Shown in pieces: positions 16,462 to 24,030 of a DNA stretch of 50,875 nucleotides. The notes under the pieces are model-generated. The model was not told the origin of the DNA. It saw only the letters and a list, made by a program, of their open reading frames with translations, and searched no databases. How positions within the stretch are numbered: the stretch's first letter is position 1; every line of letters begins with the position of its first letter. Position numbers and translations under genes: made by a program. The stretch comes from Alphaproteobacteria bacterium. Its GTDB lineage: Bacteria; Pseudomonadota; Alphaproteobacteria; Rhizobiales; Amorphaceae. The DNA lies in assembly GCA_030431335.1 (NCBI GenBank), contig JAUIJH010000018.1, positions 1-50,875 of the forward strand. The letters run 5' to 3'.

Positions 16462-17457
16462 ATGCCCCGGATCCAGATCGAGGGGGGGCCGGAATTCGAC
16501 TGCGCGCCCGGCGACACGGTGATGCGCGCGGGTCTGCGTGCCGGCCTCGGAATGCCCTACGCGTGCAACGTCGGCTCGTGCGGCAACTGCCGCTTCGAGC
16601 TGAAGGACGGCGCCGTCACGCATCTGCGCGACGAGCCGCCGGCCTGGACCGAGCGCGACAGGAAGCGCGGCCGCTGGCTCGGCTGCCAGGCGCGGCCCGA
16701 GGGCGACCTCGTGATCAAGCTGCGCCTCGACCCGGCCTGCGAGCCCGCCAACCGCCCGCAGCGGCGGCAGGCGAGGCTCACGCGCATCGACGAGCTGACC
16801 CACGACATCCGCGAATTCCACTTCGCCATCGAGGGCGACGACGGCTTCCGGCCCGGCCAGTACGCGCTGATCGAGCCGGCCGGGGTGGAGGGCGCGCGCG
16901 CCTACTCCATGAGCAACCTCGCCGGCGAGGGCGTGTGGTCGTTCCAGATCAAGCGCGTGCCCGGCGGCGCGGCGACCGAGGCGCTGTTCACGCGCGCCGC
17001 CCCCGGTGACACGCTCACGCTCGACGGCCCCTACGGCACCGCCTACCTGCGCGAGGGCTCGGAGCGCGACATCGTGCTGATCGCGGGCGGCTCGGGCCTG
17101 TCGCCGATGATCTCCATCGCCAAGGGCGCGCTCACCTCGCCCACCCTGGCGGGCCGGCGCATCGACTTCTTCTACGGCGGGCGCGCCCCGCGCGACGTGT
17201 GCGGCGAGGAGATCCTCGCCTCGATGCCCGGCTGGGTGGAGCGCGGCACCTACCTCGCCGCCTGCAGCGAGGTGTCTGAGGACTGGGCCGGCGCCACCGG
17301 CTTCATCCACGACGTGGTGGAGGCGAAGCTGGGCGCCGCGCTTGCCGAGCGCGAGGTCTACTTCGCCGGGCCGCCCGCCATGGCCGCCGCCATCCAGCCG
17401 ATGCTGCGCGCCGCCGGCGTCCCGCCCGAGCACACCCATTTCGACGAGTTTTATTGA
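16462..17457 (+). CDS. 2Fe-2S/FAD oxygenase reductase component
   Basis: A 331-residue electron-transfer flavoprotein that would pass electrons from NAD(P)H to an oxygenase. Domain order is plant-type 2Fe-2S ferredoxin (cluster Cys at 35, 40, 43 and 75), FAD domain (RAYS at 146-149, GPYG at 189-192) and NAD(P) domain (GGSGLSP at 209-215, then a Cys-Gly pair near the C-terminus and the final FDEFY). This layout is that of phenol hydroxylase P5, methane monooxygenase and benzoate dioxygenase reductases. No matching Rieske or di-iron oxygenase component occurs in the window, so its partner is encoded elsewhere or is unorthodox. AAGGGAG lies 5 bases before the ATG. The stop overlaps the next start, indicating translational coupling. 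Confidence 0.9.
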   Translation: MPRIQIEGGPEFDCAPGDTVMRAGLRAGLGMPYACNVGSCGNCRFELKDGAVTHLRDEPPAWTERDRKRGRWLGCQARPEGDLVIKLRLDPACEPANRPQRRQARLTRIDELTHDIREFHFAIEGDDGFRPGQYALIEPAGVEGARAYSMSNLAGEGVWSFQIKRVPGGAATEALFTRAAPGDTLTLDGPYGTAYLREGSERDIVLIAGGSGLSPMISIAKGALTSPTLAGRRIDFFYGGRAPRDVCGEEILASMPGWVERGTYLAACSEVSEDWAGATGFIHDVVEAKLGAALAEREVYFAGPPAMAAAIQPMLRAAGVPPEHTHFDEFY

Positions 17458-18440
17458 TGAACCTCCCCCTCTCCCTCGCCTGCTGGGACTATGACCGCGT
17501 CCGCCCGCTGATGGACGGCCGCGTCAAGCCGGCGGGTATCGACCTCACCTTCCTCAACTTCATCGTGGAGGAGACGTTCTTCCGCATGCTGCGCCACCGC
17601 GAATTCGACGTGGCGGAGCTGTCGATGTCGTCCTACACGGTGTCGCTGACGCGGCCCGACCCGCCGTTCATCGCGCTGCCGGTGTTCCCGAGCCGCTTCT
17701 TCCGCCACTCGTGCATCTATGTGAACGCGGACGCGGGCATCGCCGAGCCGAAGGACCTGATCGGCAAGAAGATCGGCGTGCCGGAATACCAGATGACGGC
17801 GCCGGTCTGGATCCGCGGCATCCTGGCGGACCACTACGGCGTGCCGGTGGAGGCGTGCACCTACTTCACCGGCGGCGAGGAGAGCCCCAACCGCGACGAG
17901 AAGATCAAGCTCGACCTGCCCGCCTCGATCCGCGTGGAACGCATCGCGCCCGACAAGACGCTGGCCCAGATGCTCAAGGACGGCGAGATCGACGCCCTCC
18001 ACACGGCGCGAAAACCCTCCACCTTCGACGGCGTGCGGGTGAAGCGCCTGTTCCCCGATTTCGTGCCGGTGGAGCGCGCCTATTACGAGGAGACGGGGAT
18101 CTTCCCGCCGATGCACGTCATCGCGCTGAAGCGGGAGGTGTACGAGAAGAACCGCTGGATCGCGATGAACCTGTTCACCGCCTTCCAGGAGGCGCAGGCG
18201 ATCGTCTATGCCGACCTCGCCGAGACCGCCGCGCTGAAGGGGATGCTGCCCTGGTTCAACGCCCACGTCGAGGAGGCGGTGGCACTGATGGGGCCGGACT
18301 ACTGGCCCTATGGCCTGGAAAAGAACCGCGCCGCGCTCGAGACCTTCCTGCGCTACCACCACGAGCAGGGCCTGTCGCAACGCCGCGTCACCCCCGAAGA
18401 CATGTTCGCGCCCGAGACGCTCGAACGCTTCGTGATTTGA
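17457..18440 (+). CDS. 4,5-dihydroxyphthalate decarboxylase-like protein 1
   Basis: A 327-residue protein opening with LACWDYDRVRPLMDGRVKP, typical of the Pht5-type 4,5-dihydroxyphthalate decarboxylase family, which has a periplasmic-binding-protein (NMT1/THI5-like) fold but acts in the cytoplasm. No signal peptide is present, which argues against a transport role. Further family features are FRMLRHREFDVAELSMSSY and PSRFFRHSCIYVN. Pht5 converts 4,5-dihydroxyphthalate to protocatechuate, which would feed the LigJ/LigK steps encoded 6 kb downstream; whether this copy has that exact substrate is an inference. The ATG at 17457 overlaps the reductase stop (TGATG). The PanB-like gene follows 9 bases after its stop. 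A paralogue lies at 20394. Confidence 0.8.
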   Translation: MNLPLSLACWDYDRVRPLMDGRVKPAGIDLTFLNFIVEETFFRMLRHREFDVAELSMSSYTVSLTRPDPPFIALPVFPSRFFRHSCIYVNADAGIAEPKDLIGKKIGVPEYQMTAPVWIRGILADHYGVPVEACTYFTGGEESPNRDEKIKLDLPASIRVERIAPDKTLAQMLKDGEIDALHTARKPSTFDGVRVKRLFPDFVPVERAYYEETGIFPPMHVIALKREVYEKNRWIAMNLFTAFQEAQAIVYADLAETAALKGMLPWFNAHVEEAVALMGPDYWPYGLEKNRAALETFLRYHHEQGLSQRRVTPEDMFAPETLERFVI

Positions 18441-18449
18441 GGACAACCG

Positions 18450-19277
18450 ATGGCTGACAAAGTCACCCTCCCCGCCCTCGCCGCCTTGAAGCGCGAGGGC
18501 AAGAAGATCGTCGGCGTGGTGGCGTGGGACACGCACATCGCCGCCATCGCGGACCGCGCCGGCGTCGACGTGGTGTCGGTCGGCGACACGGTGGGCGCCA
18601 ACCTTTGGGGCCACGACAACCCGCTGGAAGTCACCATGGACGAGATGGTGACCGTGGCGCGAGCGGTGCGGCGCGGCACGCGGCGCTGCCTCGTGAGCGT
18701 CGATTTCCCGTTCGGGCCGCTGCAGGAGGGCGTCGACGCGGCCGTGCGCGCGGCGATCCGCTTCGTGAAGGAGGCGGGCGTCGACATGGTGAAGCTCGAC
18801 GGCGCGGCCGACTATCCCGAAGCCGTCACCGCCATCGCGCGCGCCGGCATCCCGGTGTTCGCGCAGTTCGGCGTCACGCCGCAGACGGCGCTCAAGTTCG
18901 GGCTCGACTATGCCAACCAGGAAGGCGCCGCGATGCCGCCCGGCATGACCGACGCGCTGGTGGAAGAGGCCAAGATGCTGGAGGCGGCCGGCGCCTCGGT
19001 GCTCGACTTCACCAATTCGGGGCCCATCGCGGGGCCGCCGGTGGTGGCGGCGGTGTCGATCCCGGTGCTGGGCGGCTTCGGCGGCGGGCCCTGGCTCGAC
19101 GGGCGGGTGCGCATGGCCCACGCGGCCATCGGCTACGGGGCGAGCTTCCTCGACAGCAACGCGGACGGCTACGCCAACGTCGCCAAGACGACGCTGGCCG
19201 CGCTGGAGGCGCTGGCCGCCGACGTGCGCGCCGCGCGCCAGATCAAGGGCTCCAAGCCCGCCACCTTCGGAGGCTGA
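18450..19277 (+). CDS. PanB-like (ketopantoate hydroxymethyltransferase family) aldolase
   Basis: A 275-residue TIM-barrel protein of the PEP mutase/isocitrate lyase superfamily. The strongest likeness is to PanB: VDVVSVGDTVGANLWGHDN mirrors the metal-binding VGDSLGM segment, followed by VTMDEMVTVARAVRRG and a VDFPFG element like the DMPF motif. PanB adds a one-carbon unit to 2-oxoisovalerate for pantothenate. Here the gene sits in a catabolic operon between a decarboxylase-like protein and a hydrolase, away from other pantothenate genes, so it more likely performs a related aldol or retro-aldol cleavage of a pathway intermediate. No signal peptide. The reaction is inferred from fold and position only. 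Confidence 0.72.
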   Translation: MADKVTLPALAALKREGKKIVGVVAWDTHIAAIADRAGVDVVSVGDTVGANLWGHDNPLEVTMDEMVTVARAVRRGTRRCLVSVDFPFGPLQEGVDAAVRAAIRFVKEAGVDMVKLDGAADYPEAVTAIARAGIPVFAQFGVTPQTALKFGLDYANQEGAAMPPGMTDALVEEAKMLEAAGASVLDFTNSGPIAGPPVVAAVSIPVLGGFGGGPWLDGRVRMAHAAIGYGASFLDSNADGYANVAKTTLAALEALAADVRAARQIKGSKPATFGG

Positions 19278-19279
19278 CC

Positions 19280-20134
19280 ATGGCTTTCGCCGATCTCAAC
19301 GGCATTCGCACCCGCTACGAGGTGGTGGGCGAAGGCCCGCCGCTCTTGATGTATTCGCCCGGCGGCTTCGACGCGACGGTGGAGAAGTGGACCGGGCTCG
19401 GCGTCTACAAGCGCATCGAGATCCTGAAGCACCTCAGCGCGCACTATTCGTGCATCCTGTTCGACCGGCGCGAGACGGGCCAGTCGGGCGGGCGCGTGGA
19501 GATCGTCACCTGGGCGGACTATGTCGACCAGGGCCGCGCGCTGCTCGACCATCTCGGCATCGACAAGGCGCACCTCCTGGGCGGGTGCATGGGCGTGTCG
19601 CCCGTGGCGCTGTTCGGCACGCGCCATCCGGAGCGGGTGGCCGCGATGGTGCTCTACTGGCCCGTGGGCGGCGCGCGCTACCGCATCAACGGGCAGATGC
19701 GGTTCGCGCGCCATCTTGCCACCGTGGCCGAGGTGGGGACCGCCGGCGTGGTGGCGCTGGCGCAGGAGACCAGCGACACGTTCGGCAAGGATCCGCGCGT
19801 CGGCCCGTGGGCGTCGGTGATCCGGGCCGATGCCGATTTCGCGGCCCGCTACGCGGCGCTGGACACGGACCGCTACATCCTCACGCTCACCGGCATGTGC
19901 CGCGCGCTGCTCGACCGCGACACCGCGCCCGGCGCCGAGCCGGAGGCCTTGATGACGTGCGATGTGCCGGCGCTGGTGGTGCCCGGCGGCGACGGCGCGC
20001 ACGCCGCCTCGGCCGCGCGCTATCTCGCCGAGTGCCTGCCGGCGGCCGAGTTCGTCGACCTCGCCCCGGACGACCAGACCGAGGCGACCGCCCCGCCGCG
20101 CCTCCTGGACTTCCTGGCCCGGCACACGGCTTAG
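19280..20134 (+). CDS. alpha/beta hydrolase with altered catalytic triad
   Basis: A 284-residue alpha/beta-fold protein. The oxyanion segment (YSPGGFDAT, 26-33), FDRRETGQSG (61-70) and the nucleophile elbow LLGGCMGVSP (99-108) are all in order, but the nucleophile is Cys103 instead of Ser. The acid is probably Asp238 in VVPGGDGAH. At the place where the catalytic His normally lies, in a GH motif before the last helix, the sequence reads LAPDDQTEATAPP with no His. It may still work with another residue (His241 is close to the acid position) or have lost hydrolase activity. CGGAGG lies 6 bases before ATG 19280, right after the PanB-like stop, so it is the last gene of the iclR-headed run. Confidence 0.82.
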   Translation: MAFADLNGIRTRYEVVGEGPPLLMYSPGGFDATVEKWTGLGVYKRIEILKHLSAHYSCILFDRRETGQSGGRVEIVTWADYVDQGRALLDHLGIDKAHLLGGCMGVSPVALFGTRHPERVAAMVLYWPVGGARYRINGQMRFARHLATVAEVGTAGVVALAQETSDTFGKDPRVGPWASVIRADADFAARYAALDTDRYILTLTGMCRALLDRDTAPGAEPEALMTCDVPALVVPGGDGAHAASAARYLAECLPAAEFVDLAPDDQTEATAPPRLLDFLARHTA

Positions 20135-20140
20135 CGAAAA

Positions 20141-20239
20141 GGGCTGCGGCGAGGTCAAGGGGCCGCCCGGAGCCACGCGCAGGCGCAGCCGAGCATGGCG
20201 AGGACGGGCGAAGCGAACCCCTTGACCTCGCCGCAGCCC
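20141..20239. repeat. 22-bp perfect inverted repeat around a 55-base loop
   Basis: The sequence 20141-20162 is the exact reverse complement of 20218-20239, with no mismatch over 22 bases (core GGCTGCGGCGAGGTCAAGG). It starts 6 bases after the hydrolase stop, in the 259-base gap between converging genes. The gap holds no gene; it also has a small AGGCCC-GAA-GGGCCT hairpin at 20270. It could be a very stable terminator or 3'-end structure for the + strand operon, or the remnant of a small mobile palindrome. Confidence 0.75.
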
Positions 20240-20269
20240 GGCCGACCGTCGATCGGGGTTTCAAGTCAA

Positions 20270-20284
20270 AGGCCCGAAGGGCCT
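20270..20284. terminator. small hairpin in the convergent gap
   Basis: AGGCCC and GGGCCT form a perfect 6-bp stem with a GAA loop. It lies between the hydrolase gene and the converging second decarboxylase-like gene and may end either transcript. Confidence 0.35.
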
Positions 20285-20393
20285 CTGATCTTGGAACCCT
20301 GGCCATCGCCGAGATGGAGGGAGCGCGAGGGAGGAACTTCCCTCGCCTTGACAAAAAAGCCGGCGCGCAGCGCCGTCCATCCCCCTCGCAGGA

Positions 20394-21320
20394 TCAGCCC
20401 ACCAGCGGCCAGGTGGAGCGGTCGAACAGGTCCTCCACCGCCACCTTCTTGGTGATGATGCCTTGCGACAGGGCGTGGCCGATCAGCGATTCCAGCGTCT
20501 TGCGGTTGGGCTCGATGCCGTAGGGATACGGATCGCCGATCACAGCCATCACTTTTTGCATGACCTCGTCCGTTTCCGTCCCCTCGCGCAGCGCCTCGAC
20601 GTAGCGCAGCTTGGCTTCGGTGAAGGCGGTGAACAGCGCCTTGGCGAGACCGGGGTTGGCCGCGAGGAGCTCGTCGCGCACCACAACCAGGTGGTTGATC
20701 GGCCACACGCCCGTGCGGCGCAGCGCGTCGAGCCCGGCGGCGACGGGGTCGGCCACCAGCGGGCGTACGGCGGGATCGTCGCTGTCGACGCCGACGGCGG
20801 CCGCCAGCTCGCCCTCGATCAGCATGCGTGTGACGTCGCCGCCCTCGCCCACCGGCACCACGTTGGCCGGCCGCTGCCAGGTCGCGACATGCTCGTCGCC
20901 CGACAGCACCCAGGTGATCTTCGACAGGTCGACGCCGTACTCGTCCGCCAGGACCGCCCGCGCCCACACGCCCGTCGTCACCGTGTAGCCGCGGTTGACG
21001 CCGACGCGCTTGCCCTCGAGCTCCTTGGGGTGGGTGATCCCGGCCCGCTCCGACAATAGGACCGCGCCGTGGTGGAAGGCGCGCACCAGGAAGATCGGCA
21101 GCGCCGTGAAGCGGGCGCCGTGCTCCTTGGCGCAGACGTAGGTGGTGAGCGCCATCTCGCAGACATCGTAGGCGTTCTCGCGCACCATCTGGCGGAACGC
21201 CTTGATCAGCGGGTTGACCTCGACCCACTCGAGGTCGGCGCCCGCCACCGGGATCTCACCGGCCTTCAGCGCCTTGTTGACGCCCGACGTGCGCGAAACC
21301 GTCTTCAGCGTGAGCGCCAT
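20394..21320 (-). CDS. 4,5-dihydroxyphthalate decarboxylase-like protein 2
   Basis: A 308-residue protein of the same periplasmic-binding-like fold family as the protein at 17457, but distant from it. It shares VRENAYDVCEMALTTYV, LPIFLVRAFHHGAVLL and, near the C-terminus, YPYGIEPNRKTLESLIGHA (compare WPYGLEKNRAALETF in copy 1). It has no signal peptide and starts MALTLKTVSRT; GGAGGA lies 5 bases before ATG 21320. Related genes are often annotated either as ABC substrate-binding proteins or as 4,5-dihydroxyphthalate decarboxylases; the lack of a signal peptide and of transporter genes beside it favours an enzyme. It is read leftwards, downstream of a small Cys protein on the same strand. Confidence 0.72.
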   Translation of the reverse strand: MALTLKTVSRTSGVNKALKAGEIPVAGADLEWVEVNPLIKAFRQMVRENAYDVCEMALTTYVCAKEHGARFTALPIFLVRAFHHGAVLLSERAGITHPKELEGKRVGVNRGYTVTTGVWARAVLADEYGVDLSKITWVLSGDEHVATWQRPANVVPVGEGGDVTRMLIEGELAAAVGVDSDDPAVRPLVADPVAAGLDALRRTGVWPINHLVVVRDELLAANPGLAKALFTAFTEAKLRYVEALREGTETDEVMQKVMAVIGDPYPYGIEPNRKTLESLIGHALSQGIITKKVAVEDLFDRSTWPLVG

Positions 21321-21353
21321 GCCATCCTCCACGGTGAGCCAAATCGATTGGGT

Positions 21354-21653
21354 TCAGCAGCAAGCAAGTCCTAGATCCTCCTCGTCGAGCAGCGCCGGCT
21401 TCAGCCAGGCGAACGGAATATCGTCCTCGCTCACCGCGGCGATCGGCTTGAAGACCTTGAAGCGGTAGCGCACGTCGTCCTCGCCCCAGAACGCCACGAC
21501 CGTCTCGATCGGCGGACATCCTGGCACCACGCAGGCGATTTCGGCCGCCATGGCGATACCCGAGGGCCCGAGGGAAAAGCGCGCGTGCGTCCACGCCTCG
21601 ACCCGCTTCTGGGCCGCCACCCGCCGACCGACATTGCCGAACACCGCGTTCAT
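21354..21653 (-). CDS. conserved small protein, function unknown
   Basis: A 99-residue protein that I cannot assign. It has an N-terminal basic helix, then MAAEIACVVPGCPPIETVV, a strand pair VAFWGEDDVRYRFKVFKPI and an acidic segment ending in a Cys-Cys pair (LDEEDLGLACC). The spaced Cys (CVVPGC) and the terminal CC could bind a metal or iron-sulphur centre, which would suit a cluster containing a CobW metallochaperone, but this is speculative. The start at ATG 21653 has no clear ribosome-binding site; a shorter form from the MAAEIA methionine is possible. It lies 33 bases upstream of the second decarboxylase-like gene and diverges from the zinc dehydrogenase. Confidence 0.6.
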   Translation of the reverse strand: MNAVFGNVGRRVAAQKRVEAWTHARFSLGPSGIAMAAEIACVVPGCPPIETVVAFWGEDDVRYRFKVFKPIAAVSEDDIPFAWLKPALLDEEDLGLACC

Positions 21654-21791
21654 CGGGTTGGGAACCTAGCAAGGATACCGCCGGGCACGTCAGGCGAATT
21701 CGTTACACCGGTCAGCGTTCCCGCGTATTGGACTTCGCGTCCGCCGCAACCGAAATTCGGTGCGACTTCAATTGAGGATAGAGGAAGCGGC

Positions 21792-22901
21792 ATGGCCGAA
21801 CAGGTTGCGGCAATGGTGCGGGTCGCGCCGAACACGCTGGAGCTGCGCGAATATCCGATGCCGGACGTGCCCGAGGACGGCGCGCTGGTGAAGATGGAAG
21901 TCGCCGGCATCTGCGGCACCGACGTGAAGATCTACTCCAAGCCCACGGTCGGCTCGCCGGTCATCATGGGGCACGAGAACATCGGCACGATCGCCAAGGC
22001 GGGCAGGAAGTTCGTCGAGCGCAAGGGCGTCAAGGAAGGCGACCTGGTGTTCGTGGAGCACTACGTGCCGTGCTTCAAATGCGAGTGGTGCCACAAGGGC
22101 GAGTACCGCCACTGCGACTGGACCGACTGGCGCTACAACAAGGAGGCGATCCGCTACGGCTACACCACAGCCGAGCGGCCGCCGCACCTTTGGGGCGGCT
22201 TCGCGCAGTACATGTACCTGCCGTGGAACGCGGTGGTGCACAAGGTGCCGGACGGGGTGTCGGCGGAGCTTGCCGGCGTCGTCACGCCGATGGCCAACGG
22301 CATCGAGTGGGCGCTGTTCGATTGCGGCGTCGGCTACGATTCCAGCGTGCTGATCCAGGGGCCGGGCCAGCAGGGCCTCAGCCAGGTGGTCGCCTGCAAG
22401 CAGGCCGGCGCCTCGCTGATCATCGTGACCGGCACCACCAAGGACCGCGCGCGCATGGAGGTCGCCAAGAAGCTCGGCGCCGACTACGTGATCGACGTGA
22501 AGCAGGAAGACCCGCTGGAGCGCATCAACGCGATCACCGGCGGGCGCGGCGTCGACGTCTCGCTCGACTGCACGGCCGGGGCGGGCACGATGCCGATCCT
22601 GCTCGGCATCGAGGCGCTCAAGCGCAAGGGCGGTGTGCTCCTGCTGCAGAACGAGATCGCCGAGTTCCCCAACTTCCCGGTCGGGCGCGTGGGGGTGAAG
22701 TACATCACCATCAAGAGCGCGCGCGGGCACTCCTATCTGGCGTGCGAGCTGGCACTCAAGCAGCTCGCCGCGGGCCGCTTCCCGCTCGATCTCATCCCCA
22801 CCCACCGCTACAAGCTGGAGGACGCGGACCTGGCGATCCGGTCCGTCGGCGGCATGGGCGAGGACGACGTGATCCACGCCTCGCTGATGCCGTGGCTATA
22901 G
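21792..22901 (+). CDS. zinc-dependent medium-chain dehydrogenase
   Basis: A 369-residue MDR-family alcohol/polyol dehydrogenase. Catalytic zinc ligands are visible in GICGTD (Cys41) and GHENIG (His61, Glu62). The structural-zinc loop has four Cys (94, 97, 100, 108 in CFKCEWCHKGEYRHC). The nucleotide-binding turn reads IQGPGQQGLSQV at about 183-194, and the adjacent strand is VDVSLDCTAGAG. It would oxidise an alcohol or reduce an aldehyde or ketone with NAD(P). GAGGAAG lies just before ATG 21792. It is the first gene of the + strand run ending in ligJ, separated from cobW by a hairpin. In this setting it could take the place of the hemiacetal dehydrogenase LigC, but LigC belongs to another family, so this is a guess. 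Confidence 0.87.
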   Translation: MAEQVAAMVRVAPNTLELREYPMPDVPEDGALVKMEVAGICGTDVKIYSKPTVGSPVIMGHENIGTIAKAGRKFVERKGVKEGDLVFVEHYVPCFKCEWCHKGEYRHCDWTDWRYNKEAIRYGYTTAERPPHLWGGFAQYMYLPWNAVVHKVPDGVSAELAGVVTPMANGIEWALFDCGVGYDSSVLIQGPGQQGLSQVVACKQAGASLIIVTGTTKDRARMEVAKKLGADYVIDVKQEDPLERINAITGGRGVDVSLDCTAGAGTMPILLGIEALKRKGGVLLLQNEIAEFPNFPVGRVGVKYITIKSARGHSYLACELALKQLAAGRFPLDLIPTHRYKLEDADLAIRSVGGMGEDDVIHASLMPWL

Positions 22902-22920
22902 GCCCCGGCCCGTCCGGGGC
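22902..22920 (+). terminator. GC-rich hairpin after the dehydrogenase
   Basis: GCCCCGG and CCGGGGC form a perfect 7-bp stem around a 5-base loop directly after the dehydrogenase stop codon. It may reduce read-through into cobW. Confidence 0.45.
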
Positions 22921-23015
22921 GGCCCCGCGCCGGGGTTTGACGCGGCCATCCGGCGGGGCCACCCTGCCGGCATGATCGACAAGTTCCGCCCCGCACCGCC
23001 GCGAGCGTTCGCGCC

Positions 23016-24020
23016 GTGACGCAGCGCATCCCCGTGACCGTGCTGACCGGCTTCCTCGGCGCCGGCAAGACGACGCTGCTCAACCGCATCCTCACCGGCG
23101 ACCACGGCCGGCGCTACGGCGTGATCGTCAACGAGTTCGGCGAGATCGGCATCGACGGCGATCTCGTCGCCGGCGTGGGCGAAGAGCTGATCGAGATGAC
23201 CAACGGGTGCGTCTGCTGCACCGTGCGCGGCGACCTGGTGCGCGCGGCGCGCACGCTCCTCACCCCGCCCGGCCGCTTCGACGCGCTGGTGGTGGAGACC
23301 ACCGGCCTCGCCCGCCCCGGCCCCATCGCGCAGACCTTCCTGGTCGACGCGTTCCTGGCGGAGGCGAGCGTGATCGATTCCATCGTCGCCGTCGTCGATG
23401 CGCGCGACATCGCCGCCGCGCTCGCCGACAGCGAGGTGGCCGCCGAGCAGATCGCTCTGGCCGACCAGATCCTCCTCAACAAGACCGACCTGGTGGACGA
23501 TCCGGCGCCGGTGGAGGCCCTCATCCGCGACCTCAACCGGACCGCCCCGATCCACCGCACGGTGCAGGCGGACATCGACGTGCCGAAGATCCTCGGCCGC
23601 GGCGCCTTCGATCTCGCCCGGCTCGGCGATTTCGGCGAGGACGACCATCACGACCACGAGCACCACGATCACGACCACGCGCACGACCATGACCACGCGC
23701 ACGGCGCCGACGCGCACCTTCACGGCATCGACAGCCTGTCGCTGACCTCGGAGGCGCCGATGGATTTCGCCAGGCTGGAGGCGTGGCTCGGCGACCTCCT
23801 CGCCCGCCACGGCGAGGACATCATGCGCATGAAGGGGCTCGTCGCCATCGCCGGGGAGGAGCGGATGCTCGCCATCCAGGCCGTGCACGCGCTGTTCACC
23901 GGCGACTGGGCGCGGCCCTTCCGCCCGGACGAGCCGCGCCGCAGCCGGCTCGTCTTCATCGGCCGCCATCTGGACAAGGCCGCACTCGCGGCCGGTTTCG
24001 CCGCCTGCGCCGCGAGTTGA
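23016..24020 (+). CDS. CobW/COG0523-family GTPase metallochaperone
   Basis: A 334-residue G3E-family GTPase. The Walker A is GFLGAGKTT at 12-20, the metal-binding CxCC motif is at 65-68 (NGCVCCT), and the guanine-specificity NKTD motif is near 154-157. Between the GTPase and C-terminal CobW_C domains (about 210-245) is a loop made almost entirely of His, Asp and Glu ([18 protein letters not shown]). Family members hydrolyse GTP while delivering zinc, cobalt or iron to client enzymes in the cytoplasm. Start is taken as GTG 23016, which begins the conserved [11 protein letters not shown] strand a few residues in. Position 10 bases before ligK suggests a client in the same operon; candidate clients are LigJ, LigK, the zinc dehydrogenase or the cupins. 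Confidence 0.92.
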   Translation: MTQRIPVTVLTGFLGAGKTTLLNRILTGDHGRRYGVIVNEFGEIGIDGDLVAGVGEELIEMTNGCVCCTVRGDLVRAARTLLTPPGRFDALVVETTGLARPGPIAQTFLVDAFLAEASVIDSIVAVVDARDIAAALADSEVAAEQIALADQILLNKTDLVDDPAPVEALIRDLNRTAPIHRTVQADIDVPKILGRGAFDLARLGDFGEDDHHDHEHHDHDHAHDHDHAHGADAHLHGIDSLSLTSEAPMDFARLEAWLGDLLARHGEDIMRMKGLVAIAGEERMLAIQAVHALFTGDWARPFRPDEPRRSRLVFIGRHLDKAALAAGFAACAAS

Positions 24021-24030
24021 GGAGATCTCG

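Noticed and set aside
17457-18440. Interpretation of the protein as an ABC importer binding protein
   Set aside because: It has no signal peptide and no adjacent permease or ATPase genes, and its start matches Pht5-type decarboxylases.
21716-21735. Fourth IclR-type operator upstream of the zinc dehydrogenase
   Set aside because: Only the CGTTCC arm is good; the facing arm does not match GGAACG at the 7-base spacing.
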